This document shows, one piece after another, positions 38,467 through 47,869 of a DNA stretch of 64,000 bases; the stretch's first letter is position 1; each line of letters opens with the position of its first letter. The stretch comes from Bacteroidota bacterium (lineage in GTDB: Bacteria; Bacteroidota; Bacteroidia; Cytophagales; Cyclobacteriaceae): NCBI GenBank assembly GCA_018266435.1, contig JAFEAL010000006.1, positions 1 through 64,000 on the forward strand. Reading direction: 5' to 3'. The notes beneath the pieces were generated by a model. That model made no database searches. It was not told where the DNA came from and worked only from the letters and a program-made list of their open reading frames with translations. Made by a program: the position numbers and the translations under genes.

Positions 38467-40044
38467 TCAATGGGCAGCTTGGCTCACATCTATTTTTACT
38501 TTCGTGGGTTTGAGCATGAGCACAAACGGTACGCAAAACAAAAAGAAAATACCGATGTAAAGAAACACATCCATATACGTAAGCAGCATGGCTTGTTGTG
38601 TGGCCATACCTTCCATCAGTTGGTTGGCTTGCTGAGTAGCATGATCAACGGTAGAACCATGCGAAAGGAAATTTGTTTTCATTCCTTCAAGGCGTTGCTG
38701 CACGTTGGCATCGTAAGGTGAAAGATGATTAATTAAATTGGCACGGTGCATAGTTGATTGCCGGCTGATGAATGTACTGATCAGCGCAATACCAAACGAA
38801 CCGCCTAACTGGCGCACCATGCCGGTAAATGATGCACCTTGCCCCACTTCTTTTCCTTTTAATGTTGACAAGGCCATCGTAGTAGTGGGCACAAACAAAA
38901 ACCCAAGGCCAACTCCACGCAACATCAATACAAAAAAGAAATCACTTTCGCCCGTAAACGGAGTGATGATGGTATATGCCCACAAACTATACCCGAAGAA
39001 AATAGAGAAGCCCAGTGAAATCAAATATTTTGAGGGCACACCTTTTTGCACCGCAGTACCCACAAAGGGCATCATAAAACCTGTGGCCAATGAACTTGGC
39101 ACGAGCAGCAAACCCGCTTGCAGGGCTGTCCACCCCAATGAATTTTGAGTGAACAAGGGGATAACAAATGTTGACCCATACAAACCAAATCCAAGTATGA
39201 ATGAAAGGACTGTGCCTATTGCCAGATTTTTGTTTTTTAACACACGCAAGTCAACAATAGGATGTTTGGCCACCAACTCGCGCCATATAAAAAAGTAAAT
39301 TCCAAAAAATGAAATGATGGCAAACGTAATGATGGTGGGGTCTTCAAACCAATCGTTCTCTTGTCCTTTTTCTAATACATATTGTAACGAGCCTACAGCC
39401 ATGATGAGAAAAATAATTCCCCACCAATCCACTTCGGATGCCTTTCTTTTTTCACCGTAATTCGGGCTCTTCACGTATTGCAAGGTGAGAAATGTGGCAA
39501 TGATACCAATTGGTATGTTGATGTAGAAAATATAAGGCCATGAAAAATTATCTACAATATAACCACCGAGCGGAGGCCCCAGCGTTGGGCCAACGATTAC
39601 GCCCATGCCATACAATGCTTGGGCCATGCCGCGCTTTTCTGATGGATAAACTTCGGTGATGATGGTTTGTGAAGTTACAAGCAACGCTCCTCCGCCCATT
39701 CCCTGAATGAAACGGAAGATGATTAACTCCCAAATGGAGGTAGCATTTCCGCAAAGAAATGACGCGATGGTAAAGGTGAGGATAGATGCCGCAAAATAAT
39801 TTCTTCTGCCAAACTGTTGTGAAAGCCAACTTGTCATGGGTACAATAATTACGTTGGCAATGGCATACGAAGTAATTACCCAACTCACATCATTGAGTGT
39901 TGCACCCAGGTTTCCTTTCATCTCGTTGAGTGCCACATTTACAATCGTGGTATCAATGATTTCGAGTAGCGCACACATAATCGCAGTGATTGTAATAATC
40001 ACCCGGTTAAATCCGTACTCTACTAATGACTCTTGTTGTAACAT
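38467..40044 (-). CDS. DHA2-family drug:H+ antiporter, EmrB type
   Basis: A major-facilitator transporter of 525 residues with about 14 membrane helices, as in EmrB. Motif A-like SWLSQQFGRRNYF follows helix 2, and GVIVGPTLGPPLGGYIVD is the antiporter motif C in helix 5. It probably works as an inner-membrane pump that is joined by the HlyD-type adaptor and TolC-type channel encoded just upstream to expel drugs or other amphipathic compounds. The gene is last in the tetR-tolC-emrA-emrB order, with 59 bp between it and the adaptor. Confidence 0.93.
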   Translation of the reverse strand: MLQQESLVEYGFNRVIITITAIMCALLEIIDTTIVNVALNEMKGNLGATLNDVSWVITSYAIANVIIVPMTSWLSQQFGRRNYFAASILTFTIASFLCGNATSIWELIIFRFIQGMGGGALLVTSQTIITEVYPSEKRGMAQALYGMGVIVGPTLGPPLGGYIVDNFSWPYIFYINIPIGIIATFLTLQYVKSPNYGEKRKASEVDWWGIIFLIMAVGSLQYVLEKGQENDWFEDPTIITFAIISFFGIYFFIWRELVAKHPIVDLRVLKNKNLAIGTVLSFILGFGLYGSTFVIPLFTQNSLGWTALQAGLLLVPSSLATGFMMPFVGTAVQKGVPSKYLISLGFSIFFGYSLWAYTIITPFTGESDFFFVLMLRGVGLGFLFVPTTTMALSTLKGKEVGQGASFTGMVRQLGGSFGIALISTFISRQSTMHRANLINHLSPYDANVQQRLEGMKTNFLSHGSTVDHATQQANQLMEGMATQQAMLLTYMDVFLYIGIFFLFCVPFVLMLKPTKVKIDVSQAAH

Positions 40045-40103
40045 GATTGTTCTCTTGAAAGCCGCTTGTTGGCTTTAAAATAACTAATTGACTTATTGCT
40101 TAT

Positions 40104-41192
40104 TTATTTGAGATGCACATCTACAATCACGTTCATTCCGGCTCGTAACAATTTGTTGCTTTCGCTTTTATCCAACACAATTTTTACGGGAATGCGTTGC
40201 ACAATTTTTACAAAGTTTCCGGATGAGTTATCGGGAGGGAGCAATGAAAATTTAGCACCCGTGGCCGGAGAGATGCTTTCTATTTTTCCAATGAATGTCA
40301 GATCAGAAAAAGCATCGGCCTCCAGTTCTACAGTTTGCCCCACTTTCATTTTTTCTACTTGTGTTTCTTTATAGTTGGCAACTACCCATTTGTCTTGGTC
40401 ATCAACCAACGCATACAATGATTGGCCGGCCTGAACCAACTGGCCAACCTGTACATTTTTTTTAGAGACTGTACCAGAAATCGGAGCGAGAATGTAACAA
40501 TACGATAATTGCAATTTGGCAAAAGCCAAATCTGCTTCGCGTTCTTTCATCAGTGCTTCCGCCAGAGAGATTCCCTTTTGGCTCATCACCGCTTGCGATT
40601 TTCTTGCTGATGTTTCGCGCGTGGTGGCTTCAAACTGACGCTTAGCCACTTCAAGCTGACTTGCCGCAGCATCGCGATCTGCTTTAGCTTGTTCAAATTG
40701 CTGGTCAGTGACTGATTTTGTTTTAATCAACTCGGCATAACGTTTGTAATCACTCTCTGCTCTTTCGTACTTCACCTTAGCTAATTCGATGTTGCCTTCG
40801 GCAGCGCGAGCATTGTAAGTTGAGCTCTGCACATTTTCTTCAGCCGTTTGCAAATTAGCTCCGCTCGATTGCACGTTAGCCCGGGCATATGCCAAAACTG
40901 TTTCGGCTTGTTTTACTTTGATGATAAAATCGCGGTCGTCAAGCACCACCAGTGTATCGCCTGCATTTACGTGTTGATTATCTTCTGCGTAATACTTTTT
41001 TACGAACCCCGAAACTTTGGGGGTAATCGGGCTGATGTTGGCTTCTACCTGTGCATCATCTGTTTCTACATGACGTTGGCCCTGAATGTATTTATAAACG
41101 CCAAAGGCTGAGCCAATGATAATGAGTACAATCAGTACAATTGCAAACGTTTTGTTTTTCTTTTTTGCTTTTTTTAGTCTTTCGTGTTCCAT
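40104..41192 (-). CDS. HlyD/EmrA-family membrane fusion protein
   Basis: A 362-residue periplasmic adaptor. A single N-terminal membrane helix (FAIVLIVLIIIGSAFGVYKY) is followed by the biotinyl-lipoyl half-motif (VETDDAQVEANISPITPKVS, then GDTLVVLDDRDF), a long helical hairpin of coiled-coil heptads (about residues 90-220) and a beta-barrel domain with DKWVVANYKETQVEKMKVG. It should link the EmrB-type pump to the TolC-type channel. It is located 32 bp downstream of tolC in the same operon. Confidence 0.92.
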   Translation of the reverse strand: MEHERLKKAKKKNKTFAIVLIVLIIIGSAFGVYKYIQGQRHVETDDAQVEANISPITPKVSGFVKKYYAEDNQHVNAGDTLVVLDDRDFIIKVKQAETVLAYARANVQSSGANLQTAEENVQSSTYNARAAEGNIELAKVKYERAESDYKRYAELIKTKSVTDQQFEQAKADRDAAASQLEVAKRQFEATTRETSARKSQAVMSQKGISLAEALMKEREADLAFAKLQLSYCYILAPISGTVSKKNVQVGQLVQAGQSLYALVDDQDKWVVANYKETQVEKMKVGQTVELEADAFSDLTFIGKIESISPATGAKFSLLPPDNSSGNFVKIVQRIPVKIVLDKSESNKLLRAGMNVIVDVHLK

Positions 41193-41224
41193 GACTTTAT
41201 TAAGATTTCTTTGTTAGTGGTGAT

Positions 41225-42559
41225 TTATTCAATAGTTCCTGTTGCTTGTTGAAGCTCATACCAAGCGATCATGCTTTCCGATTTTGCAGAGGTGTAGTTG
41301 ATTTGTGTTTGAAGTAACAATACATACGCATCGAGGTAATCAGAAGTAATCATGAGCCCGTTGTTAAATTTATTTTTTGATACACTGTAATTCTCTTCGG
41401 CTTGAGCTATTGATTTTTTGGTTAAAGCAATTTTCTCTAAGCTTTTTTGATAGTCAAAATACTTCCGGTGCACTTCCATTTTGATTTGATCAGAAACCAT
41501 TTCGGAGGATGCTTCAATTTTATGTTGCTGGGCCTTGTATTCTTGTACGTGGTGTCGGTTATAAATCAGGTTAGTGAAATTATAATTTAGCGACAAGCCA
41601 CCGTTCAGTACATTGGTGATGTTGGCTACGTTGGGAATAAAAATGTTGGCATATCCGCCCATGAATGCAAGCGTGGGATAATAATCTGCTTTTGCAATTT
41701 TCAAGGCTGCGTCAGATGCTTTCAATTGAAGTAAAGCCGATTTTACTTCTGACCTTTTATTTAAAGCAGCTGTTTCGTAATTCTCGGCTGTTTCAAATGC
41801 AGGGCTTTGAAACATACCGGTGGTATCCAGCGCGAAAGTTTTATCGGTGGGCAACCCCAATAAAATCTGAATATTAAACTCAGCTACTTTGATGTTGTTG
41901 TTCACATCTGTTAACGTGAGTAATATGTTATTGAGTTGAAGCTCGGCTTTTAATACATCATTTTTGGCAAGAACACCTTGTTTTTCTTTGTTGGTAAATT
42001 CATTAACGAGTTGTTTGGCTTGCTCTACATTTTTCTCAACCATTCCTTTGGTTTCGAGTAATTCGTAGTATTGATAAAACGCACGCGCTGTGTTGGTTAT
42101 CACTTTGCTTCGTGCCGTGGTATTATCGTATTGAGCAGCTTCAGCCAGGTAACCTTGCATAATGCGGTTATTGCGGATTTTAAAACCAGAAAAAATCGGT
42201 TCCGTCAATTGTACCATCGCAAGGCCGGCACTGTTCATTTGACTAAATATGGCCATTGGGTTTGAACCACCGCTGTTTCCCCCACCACCCCCACTGCCGG
42301 CATCAGTATGGGCAACGGATACCGTGGGCTTGTTTAAGCGCAGGTACATGCTGCTTACTTTGAGCGTGGGCAGTGCCTGGTCCTTTGCTTGTGCCAGTTT
42401 CGCTTGAGCAATCTCGATATTAGCTTTTGATGCTTTTAACTCTTTGCTGTTTTTTATAGCGAGGTTAAATGCTTCCTTCAATGTGAGTGGGTTATCTTGG
42501 GCAAATGCCAAGTAACTGCTGATAGCAAATAATGGGATTAAAAATTTTCCTCTTCTCAT
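41225..42559 (-). CDS. TolC-family outer membrane efflux protein
   Basis: A 444-residue outer-membrane channel with a signal peptide (FLIPLFAISSYLAFAQ). Two internal repeats of the outer membrane efflux protein domain are visible; each has a long helical stretch (LTLKEAFNLAIKNSKELKAS near the start and NKFNNGLMITSDYLDAYVLL near the end). A Gly/Ser-rich loop (GSGGGGGNSGGSN) near residue 90 is unusual and probably lies in an exposed loop. It pairs with the HlyD and EmrB proteins encoded downstream. It starts 4 bp after the TetR gene, so the two are tightly linked. Confidence 0.92.
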   Translation of the reverse strand: MRRGKFLIPLFAISSYLAFAQDNPLTLKEAFNLAIKNSKELKASKANIEIAQAKLAQAKDQALPTLKVSSMYLRLNKPTVSVAHTDAGSGGGGGNSGGSNPMAIFSQMNSAGLAMVQLTEPIFSGFKIRNNRIMQGYLAEAAQYDNTTARSKVITNTARAFYQYYELLETKGMVEKNVEQAKQLVNEFTNKEKQGVLAKNDVLKAELQLNNILLTLTDVNNNIKVAEFNIQILLGLPTDKTFALDTTGMFQSPAFETAENYETAALNKRSEVKSALLQLKASDAALKIAKADYYPTLAFMGGYANIFIPNVANITNVLNGGLSLNYNFTNLIYNRHHVQEYKAQQHKIEASSEMVSDQIKMEVHRKYFDYQKSLEKIALTKKSIAQAEENYSVSKNKFNNGLMITSDYLDAYVLLLQTQINYTSAKSESMIAWYELQQATGTIE

Positions 42560-42563
42560 AATT

Positions 42564-43142
42564 TTACTTCTTAGATAAAAAACTTGACATCAAATCGTGT
42601 AAGTGATGACGCAGCCTGGTTTTTAATTTATGGTTAGCGTCTTTATACAAGTAGGCTTTGCCTGTTACTTGTTGTAACACCCCAAACAGTATGGATAGCG
42701 TGAGTTCCATATCTATATCAGTTCGGAATACTTTTTTTCCTTGTCCTTCTTCAATAATATTTTTTAACTCGGTGCGGTTACGCTTCATACTTTTGATTAA
42801 CTGGTCCTTCAGTTCCGGCCGGCCGGTCATAGAAAGCTCACGGTGAAGCATTTGATAATACTTTTTGTTATCGACTATTTTGTCCACCATACTATCAATG
42901 GCCAAGAACAGTTTTTGCATCGGCCGTTCATTCGACTTATAGATATCTGCCAATTTGATGTATGCGGCATTGGCTATTTCTTCTATCAGTATGGTAATCA
43001 ATAAATCTTTCGAGCCGAAGTGATAATTAATCAACGCCACATTTACGTTGGCTTTTGCGGCAATGTCCCGAACGGAAGTGCCGTCAAATCCCTGTTCTTC
43101 AAACAATTCTTGTGCAGCCGATAATATCTTTTCCTTGGTCAT
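42564..43142 (-). CDS. TetR/AcrR-family repressor of the efflux operon
   Basis: A 192-residue regulator. The N-terminal DNA-binding domain has the TetR helix-turn-helix signature GTSVRDIAAKANVNVALINY followed by HFGSKDLL. The C-terminal ligand domain is helical and not diagnostic. It is the first gene of the tetR-tolC-emrA-emrB transcript and very likely represses it until an exported compound binds. Two operator-like palindromes lie just upstream of its ATG. Confidence 0.93.
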   Translation of the reverse strand: MTKEKILSAAQELFEEQGFDGTSVRDIAAKANVNVALINYHFGSKDLLITILIEEIANAAYIKLADIYKSNERPMQKLFLAIDSMVDKIVDNKKYYQMLHRELSMTGRPELKDQLIKSMKRNRTELKNIIEEGQGKKVFRTDIDMELTLSILFGVLQQVTGKAYLYKDANHKLKTRLRHHLHDLMSSFLSKK

Positions 43143-43159
43143 GCGTTATGAACGCACAA

Positions 43160-43198
43160 AATTAAACAAGCGTTCAATTTTTTTAAACAACTGTTTAA
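43160..43198. promoter_or_regulatory. Two tandem TetR operator-like palindromes
   Basis: Box 1 (43160-43179) is AATTAAACAAGCGTTCAATT, a palindrome with one mismatch in its arms. Box 2 (43183-43198) is TTAAACAACTGTTTAA, with two perfect 7-base arms. Both hold AAACA-n3-GTT, and their centres are 21 bp apart, two helical turns, as expected for two dimers on one face. They begin 18 bp upstream of the repressor start codon. Operator function is inferred from position and symmetry. Confidence 0.6.
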
Positions 43199-43688
43199 TT
43201 ATTTTTTTGAGTAATCGACCGAAAACGATTGTGATGCCGTGTTAATAAATGATTGTTATAAAAATACAATGAAGCCGCCAGCACGTTTGCTCAGATGATA
43301 ATAAAAAAGGGGACTCAAAAGACGCTAACCTAAGACACCTTTATATACTCCATGTATTTTCTAGGTTACAGAAGGGTGAAGGTAGTGGTATAGGTTGAGA
43401 CTAAATACAACGAGAGATTCTTAGGCGCGACTTTAAGGTATTGACAAAAGATGTGCTGTGTAACGATCACCTCTCAGCACCAAAGCCATAGTCATACCAT
43501 GGAAGCATAGTGTAGGGCAGTTTGAGGTGAATTTCAAAACCTGGTCGTTCAAGATTGGCATTAAAATGCAGAACTACCATTAAATGCTGTATTTATCGGT
43601 TACGCAAAACTGCGCCCCCAAGGGCTGTTTTTCTTCGGCTGGCTAAAAATTGACGGCAGGTCTATAAAAAAATCACTTCAGACAAATA
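43199..43688. other. Long intergenic region between efflux operon and str operon
   Basis: About 490 bases with no gene I can support. A short minus-strand open stretch at about 43470-43583 has 36 codons but no recognised family. No rRNA, tRNA or insertion-sequence ends were seen. Confidence 0.45.
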
Positions 43689-43718
43689 TTGCATCGTTCC
43701 ATAATTTAAATACCTTTG
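43689..43718 (+). promoter_or_regulatory. Promoter of the str operon
   Basis: TTG at 43689-43691, a 19-bp spacer, and TACCTTTG at 43711-43718 match the Bacteroidota -33/-7 consensus exactly. The rpsL ATG lies 38 bp downstream. Confidence 0.7.
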
Positions 43719-43756
43719 CAGTCCTTAATTTTGAAAGGTAAAAAAAAATAACATAA

Positions 43757-44176
43757 ATGCCTACCATTCAGCAACTTGTGAGGAAAGGAAGGACTAAATT
43801 GACCTTTAAGTCAAAGTCACCTGCCCTCGATTCTTCTCCTCAACGCAGGGGAGTTTGCACTCGTGTGTACACGACTACCCCCAAAAAACCGAATTCGGCC
43901 ATGCGTAAAGTGGCCCGTGTTCGCTTAACTAACGGTAAAGAAGTAAACGCCTACATTCCCGGTGAAGGTCATAATCTGCAAGAGCACTCGATAGTGCTGA
44001 TCCGTGGAGGCCGTGTGAAGGATTTGCCCGGTGTGCGTTACCACATTATACGTGGGGCACTTGATACGGCTGGCGTAAATGGAAGGCTTCAAGGGCGTTC
44101 GAAGTATGGAGCAAAACGTCCTAAAGCGGGTGCCGCCAAAGCAGCAGCCGCCCCGGCAAAAGGAGCAAAAAAATAA
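43757..44176 (+). CDS. rpsL: Small ribosomal subunit protein uS12
   Basis: A decoding-centre protein of the 30S subunit, 139 residues. Conserved loops are present: [20 protein letters not shown] and [20 protein letters not shown], with [12 protein letters not shown]. The lysines in KKPNSA and GRVKDLPG that are mutated in streptomycin-resistant strains have the usual sensitive-type residues. The C-terminus is an Ala/Lys-rich tail. It is the first gene of the str operon; rpsG starts 12 bp downstream. The region before the ATG (AAAAAAAATAACATAA) has no Shine-Dalgarno sequence. Confidence 0.97.
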   Translation: MPTIQQLVRKGRTKLTFKSKSPALDSSPQRRGVCTRVYTTTPKKPNSAMRKVARVRLTNGKEVNAYIPGEGHNLQEHSIVLIRGGRVKDLPGVRYHIIRGALDTAGVNGRLQGRSKYGAKRPKAGAAKAAAAPAKGAKK

Positions 44177-44188
44177 TTCAGCAGAACC

Positions 44189-44659
44189 ATGAGAAAATCA
44201 AAACCGAAAAAAAGATATCTTCTTCCTGATCCGAAGTTTAACGATACGTTGGTAACCAAGTTTGTTAACTACATCATGGAGCGCGGTAAGAAAAGTGTAG
44301 CGTACAATATTTTTTACGATGCCATTGAAACAGTAGAGAAAAAATCCGGTGGTGAACCCGGACTTGAGGTGTGGAAACGCGCTATGAATAATGTAACACC
44401 ATCAGTAGAAGTAAAGAGCCGCAGGGTAGGTGGCGCTACCTTTCAAGTGCCGGTTGAAATCAGACCCGAGCGTAAAATCAACCTGAGCATTAAATGGTTG
44501 ATAGACTTTTCACAAGCCCGGGGTGAGAAAACTATGAGCGATAAACTGGCTGCTGAAATCATAGCTGCCTCTAAAGGCGAAGGTGCTGCGATCAAGAAAA
44601 AAGATGATACACACCGTATGGCCGAAGCCAACAAAGCATTTTCACATTTCAGATTTTAA
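44189..44659 (+). CDS. rpsG: Small ribosomal subunit protein uS7
   Basis: A primary 16S rRNA-binding protein that nucleates assembly of the 30S head. The 156 residues follow the family throughout: [20 protein letters not shown], then [20 protein letters not shown], then EIRPERK, and [12 protein letters not shown] at the C-terminus. Length is normal. It is the second gene of the str operon, 12 bp after rpsL. In other bacteria S7 feeds back on this operon, but I saw no obvious S7 target structure here. Confidence 0.97.
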   Translation: MRKSKPKKRYLLPDPKFNDTLVTKFVNYIMERGKKSVAYNIFYDAIETVEKKSGGEPGLEVWKRAMNNVTPSVEVKSRRVGGATFQVPVEIRPERKINLSIKWLIDFSQARGEKTMSDKLAAEIIAASKGEGAAIKKKDDTHRMAEANKAFSHFRF

Positions 44660-44704
44660 AAATCCCAATATCCAAATTAGTTAAACCAATAATTGTAAAG
44701 CAAG

Positions 44705-46813
44705 ATGGCAAGGGATTTAAAATTTACTAGAAACATTGGTATTGCCGCACACATAGATGCAGGAAAGACAACTACCACTGAGCGTATTCTTTACTATGCG
44801 GGGGTAAACCACAAGATAGGTGAGGTGCATGATGGAGCCGCCACCATGGACTGGATGGCACAAGAGCAGGAGAGAGGAATTACCATTACATCAGCCGCTA
44901 CCACGGTCTTTTGGAATTACCGAAACAATAAATATCAAGTAAACATTATTGACACACCCGGCCACGTGGATTTTACCGTTGAGGTAAACCGTTCGCTTCG
45001 AGTATTAGATGGATTGGTTTTCTTGTTCAGTGCAGTGGACGGGGTTGAGCCTCAGTCGGAAACCAACTGGCGTCTGGCCGATAATTATAAAGTAGCCCGT
45101 ATCGGATTTGTAAATAAAATGGACCGTTCAGGTGCCGATTTCTTGGGTGTGTGTAAACAAGTAAAAGAAAAGCTGGGCAGCAAAGCTGTAGCATTGCAAC
45201 TACCGATCGGAGCAGAAGAAAATTTTAAAGGTGTAGTTGACCTGATCAACAACCGCGGTGTTATCTGGAATGAGGAAGATAAAGGAATGACGTATAAAGT
45301 GGTTCCCATTCCGGATGAAATGAAGGAAGAAGCACATGAGTACCGCGAGAAATTGTTGGAAGCCGTGGCAGAATACGATGAGACGCTGATCGAAAAATTT
45401 TTTGAAGACCCTAACTCCATTACTGAACAAGAAATATTGAATGCGCTTCGCAAGGCCGTAGTGGACATGAAAATTGTACCGATGGTTTGTGGCTCATCTT
45501 TCAAAAACAAAGGGGTGCAAACCATGCTTGATTATGTCATGGAGTTGCTTCCTTCTCCGTTAGATAAAGATGTAATCATCGGTAAAAACCCTGATACCGA
45601 GGAAGATGTAGAAATCCGCCCGAAAGAAAGCGAGCCTTTCGTTGGGTTGGCGTTCAAAATCGCTACCGATCCATTTGTGGGTCGTTTGTGTTTTGTTCGC
45701 GCTTATTCCGGTGTGTTAGAGTCGGGTTCGTATATTCAAAATACACGTTCCGGTCAAAAAGAACGGATATCCCGCGTATTTCAAATGCACGCCAACAAGC
45801 AAAATCAAATTGAACGCTTGCAAGCCGGTGATATTGGCGCAGTCGTTGGTTTCAAAGACATCAAAACAGGCGATACGTTATGCGATGAAAAGCGCCCGGT
45901 AGTGTTGGAGTCAATGGTGTTCCCTGAGCCGGTTATCGGCTATGCCATTGAGCCCAAGAAACAAGCCGATGCCGATAAACTGGGCATGGCAATTTCTAAA
46001 CTAGTTGAAGAAGATCCAACGCTTCGTGTAAATACGGATCAAGAAACCGGTCAAACGATTTTGCGCGGGATGGGCGAATTGCACCTGGAGATCATTATCG
46101 ATCGCCTGAAACGTGAATTTAAAGTAGAGATCAACCAAGGTGCTCCTCAAGTGGCTTATAAAGAAGCTCTCACCAAATCGGTTGAGCATAAAGAGGTTTA
46201 CAAGAAGCAAACCGGTGGTCGTGGTAAGTTTGCGGATATTGTATTCGAACTTTCACCGCGCACCGATGGCAAAGAAGGTCTTGAGTTTATCAACGATATT
46301 GTGGGGGGTGTTATTCCTCGCGAATTTATTCCGGCTGTACAAAAAGGTTTCGAGCAATCGATGGTAAATGGACCATTGGCCGGATATCCAATCGATTCAA
46401 TGACTGTTCGGTTGTTTCATGGCTCATATCATGATGTGGACTCTGATTCATTATCATTTGAATTGGCAGCTCGTATCGGTTTTAAGGAAGCAGCTAAAAA
46501 GTGCGCTCCTCAATTATTGGAACCTATCATGGCGGTGGAAGTTATTTCACCCGATGAATACACAGGCTCTGTAACGGGTGACTTGAACCGGAGAAGAGGT
46601 GTAATGAAAGGAATGGATACTCGCGGGGGTGCACAAGTAATTAAAGCTGATGTGCCGTTGTCTGAGTTATTTGGGTATGTCACGGACCTTCGCACAATAA
46701 CCTCAGGTCGTGCTTCGGCATCGTTAACTTTTTCACATTATTCACCTGTACCTAAAAACCTGGCCGAGAAAGTAATTGAAGAAGTAAAAGGCGCAGCCGT
46801 AGCTACTAAATAG
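44705..46813 (+). CDS. fusA: Elongation factor G
   Basis: A translocation GTPase of 702 residues. Domain 1 motifs: [15 protein letters not shown] (P loop), [11 protein letters not shown] (switch I), DTPGHVDF (G3) and NKMDRSGAD (G4). Domains 2 to 5 follow, with [15 protein letters not shown] and [20 protein letters not shown] near the C-terminus. It has full length and no frameshift. It lies in the str operon between rpsG and rpsJ. A tuf gene, often next in other bacteria, is absent here. Confidence 0.97.
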   Translation: MARDLKFTRNIGIAAHIDAGKTTTTERILYYAGVNHKIGEVHDGAATMDWMAQEQERGITITSAATTVFWNYRNNKYQVNIIDTPGHVDFTVEVNRSLRVLDGLVFLFSAVDGVEPQSETNWRLADNYKVARIGFVNKMDRSGADFLGVCKQVKEKLGSKAVALQLPIGAEENFKGVVDLINNRGVIWNEEDKGMTYKVVPIPDEMKEEAHEYREKLLEAVAEYDETLIEKFFEDPNSITEQEILNALRKAVVDMKIVPMVCGSSFKNKGVQTMLDYVMELLPSPLDKDVIIGKNPDTEEDVEIRPKESEPFVGLAFKIATDPFVGRLCFVRAYSGVLESGSYIQNTRSGQKERISRVFQMHANKQNQIERLQAGDIGAVVGFKDIKTGDTLCDEKRPVVLESMVFPEPVIGYAIEPKKQADADKLGMAISKLVEEDPTLRVNTDQETGQTILRGMGELHLEIIIDRLKREFKVEINQGAPQVAYKEALTKSVEHKEVYKKQTGGRGKFADIVFELSPRTDGKEGLEFINDIVGGVIPREFIPAVQKGFEQSMVNGPLAGYPIDSMTVRLFHGSYHDVDSDSLSFELAARIGFKEAAKKCAPQLLEPIMAVEVISPDEYTGSVTGDLNRRRGVMKGMDTRGGAQVIKADVPLSELFGYVTDLRTITSGRASASLTFSHYSPVPKNLAEKVIEEVKGAAVATK

Positions 46814-46867
46814 ATTTTAGAATTTTTATAGGAAACATTCCCAGGCGGGGAGTAAATTAAAAAAAAG

Positions 46868-47173
46868 ATGAACCAAAAAATCAGAATCAAACTCAAATCG
46901 TACGATCACAACCTTGTTGACAAGTCATCAGAAAAAATCGTGCGTGCTGTAAAAGCAACCGGTGCTGTGGTAAGCGGCCCTATTCCGTTGCCTACTGAAA
47001 AAGAAAAATTCACCGTACTTCGCTCACCACACGTGAATAAAAAATCGCGCGAGCAATTTCAACTGTGCACCTACAAACGGTTGGTAGATATTTATTCAGG
47101 CAGCCCAAAGACTGTTGATGCCTTGATGAAATTAGAGTTGCCCAGTGGCGTAGATGTAGAGATTAAAGTGTAG
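46868..47173 (+). CDS. rpsJ: Small ribosomal subunit protein uS10
   Basis: A 30S head protein of 101 residues that also serves as NusE in antitermination. The signature [40 protein letters not shown], and NKKSREQF are intact; [12 protein letters not shown] ends the protein. In most bacteria rpsJ begins the S10 operon (rplC, rplD and so on); here it is followed by a terminator and an unrelated gene, so the S10 operon must be elsewhere. Confidence 0.96.
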   Translation: MNQKIRIKLKSYDHNLVDKSSEKIVRAVKATGAVVSGPIPLPTEKEKFTVLRSPHVNKKSREQFQLCTYKRLVDIYSGSPKTVDALMKLELPSGVDVEIKV

Positions 47174-47197
47174 AAATTGATTTTATTTTATTAGAGG

Positions 47198-47230
47198 AAG
47201 CATCCTGACTTTCGGGATGCTTTTCTTTTT
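47198..47230 (+). terminator. Rho-independent terminator after rpsJ
   Basis: AAGCATCC (47198-47205), a 9-base loop (TGACTTTCG), GGATGCTT (47215-47222) and then a T-rich run. An 8-bp stem followed by T residues supports intrinsic termination. Confidence 0.85.
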
Positions 47231-47262
47231 AGAAAAAAAACTTCTCAATCACATTTAGTCGG

Positions 47263-47745
47263 ATGGCATTCCTCGAAAAACATTTAGTGGTAAAAAAATC
47301 AGCACTTCCCGGTGCAGGCAAAGGGTTATTCACCAAAGTAGATATTAAAAAGGGAACACGCATTGTAGAGTACAAAGGTGAAAAGGTTACCTGGAGCCAG
47401 GTTGAAAAAATGGCTGACGACCGCAATGGTTATGTGTTTTATTTCACCAGCCGTTATTGCATTGATGCCTGGAAAACAAAAAAATCAGTAGCTCATTTTG
47501 CCAACGATGCGTTGGGCATCGTGCGGGTGCCCGGGGTGAAAAATAATTCAGAGTACGTGACTCAAAAAAAGCGATGCTTCATTGAAGCAATACGCGATAT
47601 ACCCAAAGGATCTGAAATTCTGGTGGGTTATGGAGGAGATTATTGGCGAGCCATCCGTTACAACATCCGGCTGGAAGAAAAGAACAACTCCAAAAAGGCT
47701 GAACTACCCCACCACAAAGCGGCCAAGCGAACACAGGTACACTAA
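47263..47745 (+). CDS. SET-domain protein, putative protein-lysine methyltransferase
   Basis: A 160-residue protein with a SET fold: ALPGAGKGLFTKVDIKKGTR at the start, HFANDA at the position of the usual NHS box (about residue 72), and IPKGSEILVGYGGDYW at the end, where the conserved Tyr lies in the active site. A pre-SET zinc domain is absent, and the tail is Lys/His-rich. SET enzymes transfer methyl groups from SAM to lysine; bacterial targets include ribosomal and histone-like proteins, but the target here is unknown. The replaced NHS box leaves catalysis uncertain. It follows the rpsJ terminator, so it probably has its own promoter. Confidence 0.88.
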   Translation: MAFLEKHLVVKKSALPGAGKGLFTKVDIKKGTRIVEYKGEKVTWSQVEKMADDRNGYVFYFTSRYCIDAWKTKKSVAHFANDALGIVRVPGVKNNSEYVTQKKRCFIEAIRDIPKGSEILVGYGGDYWRAIRYNIRLEEKNNSKKAELPHHKAAKRTQVH

Positions 47746-47869
47746 GTTTTTTATTCTTTTATTTTTCTCAACCATAGCCTCCCGCAAGCGCAGGTAAAGC
47801 ATAAGCAGGGGTCGATGCACGCAAAAATAATCGTCCCCCCCGAGAGACGATCTTGAGGGCAACCAACCG

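Noticed and set aside
43470-43583. Short minus-strand open stretch of 36 codons in the region before rpsL
   Set aside because: No recognised family, no promoter and only a short open span; it may be relic sequence but cannot be called a gene.
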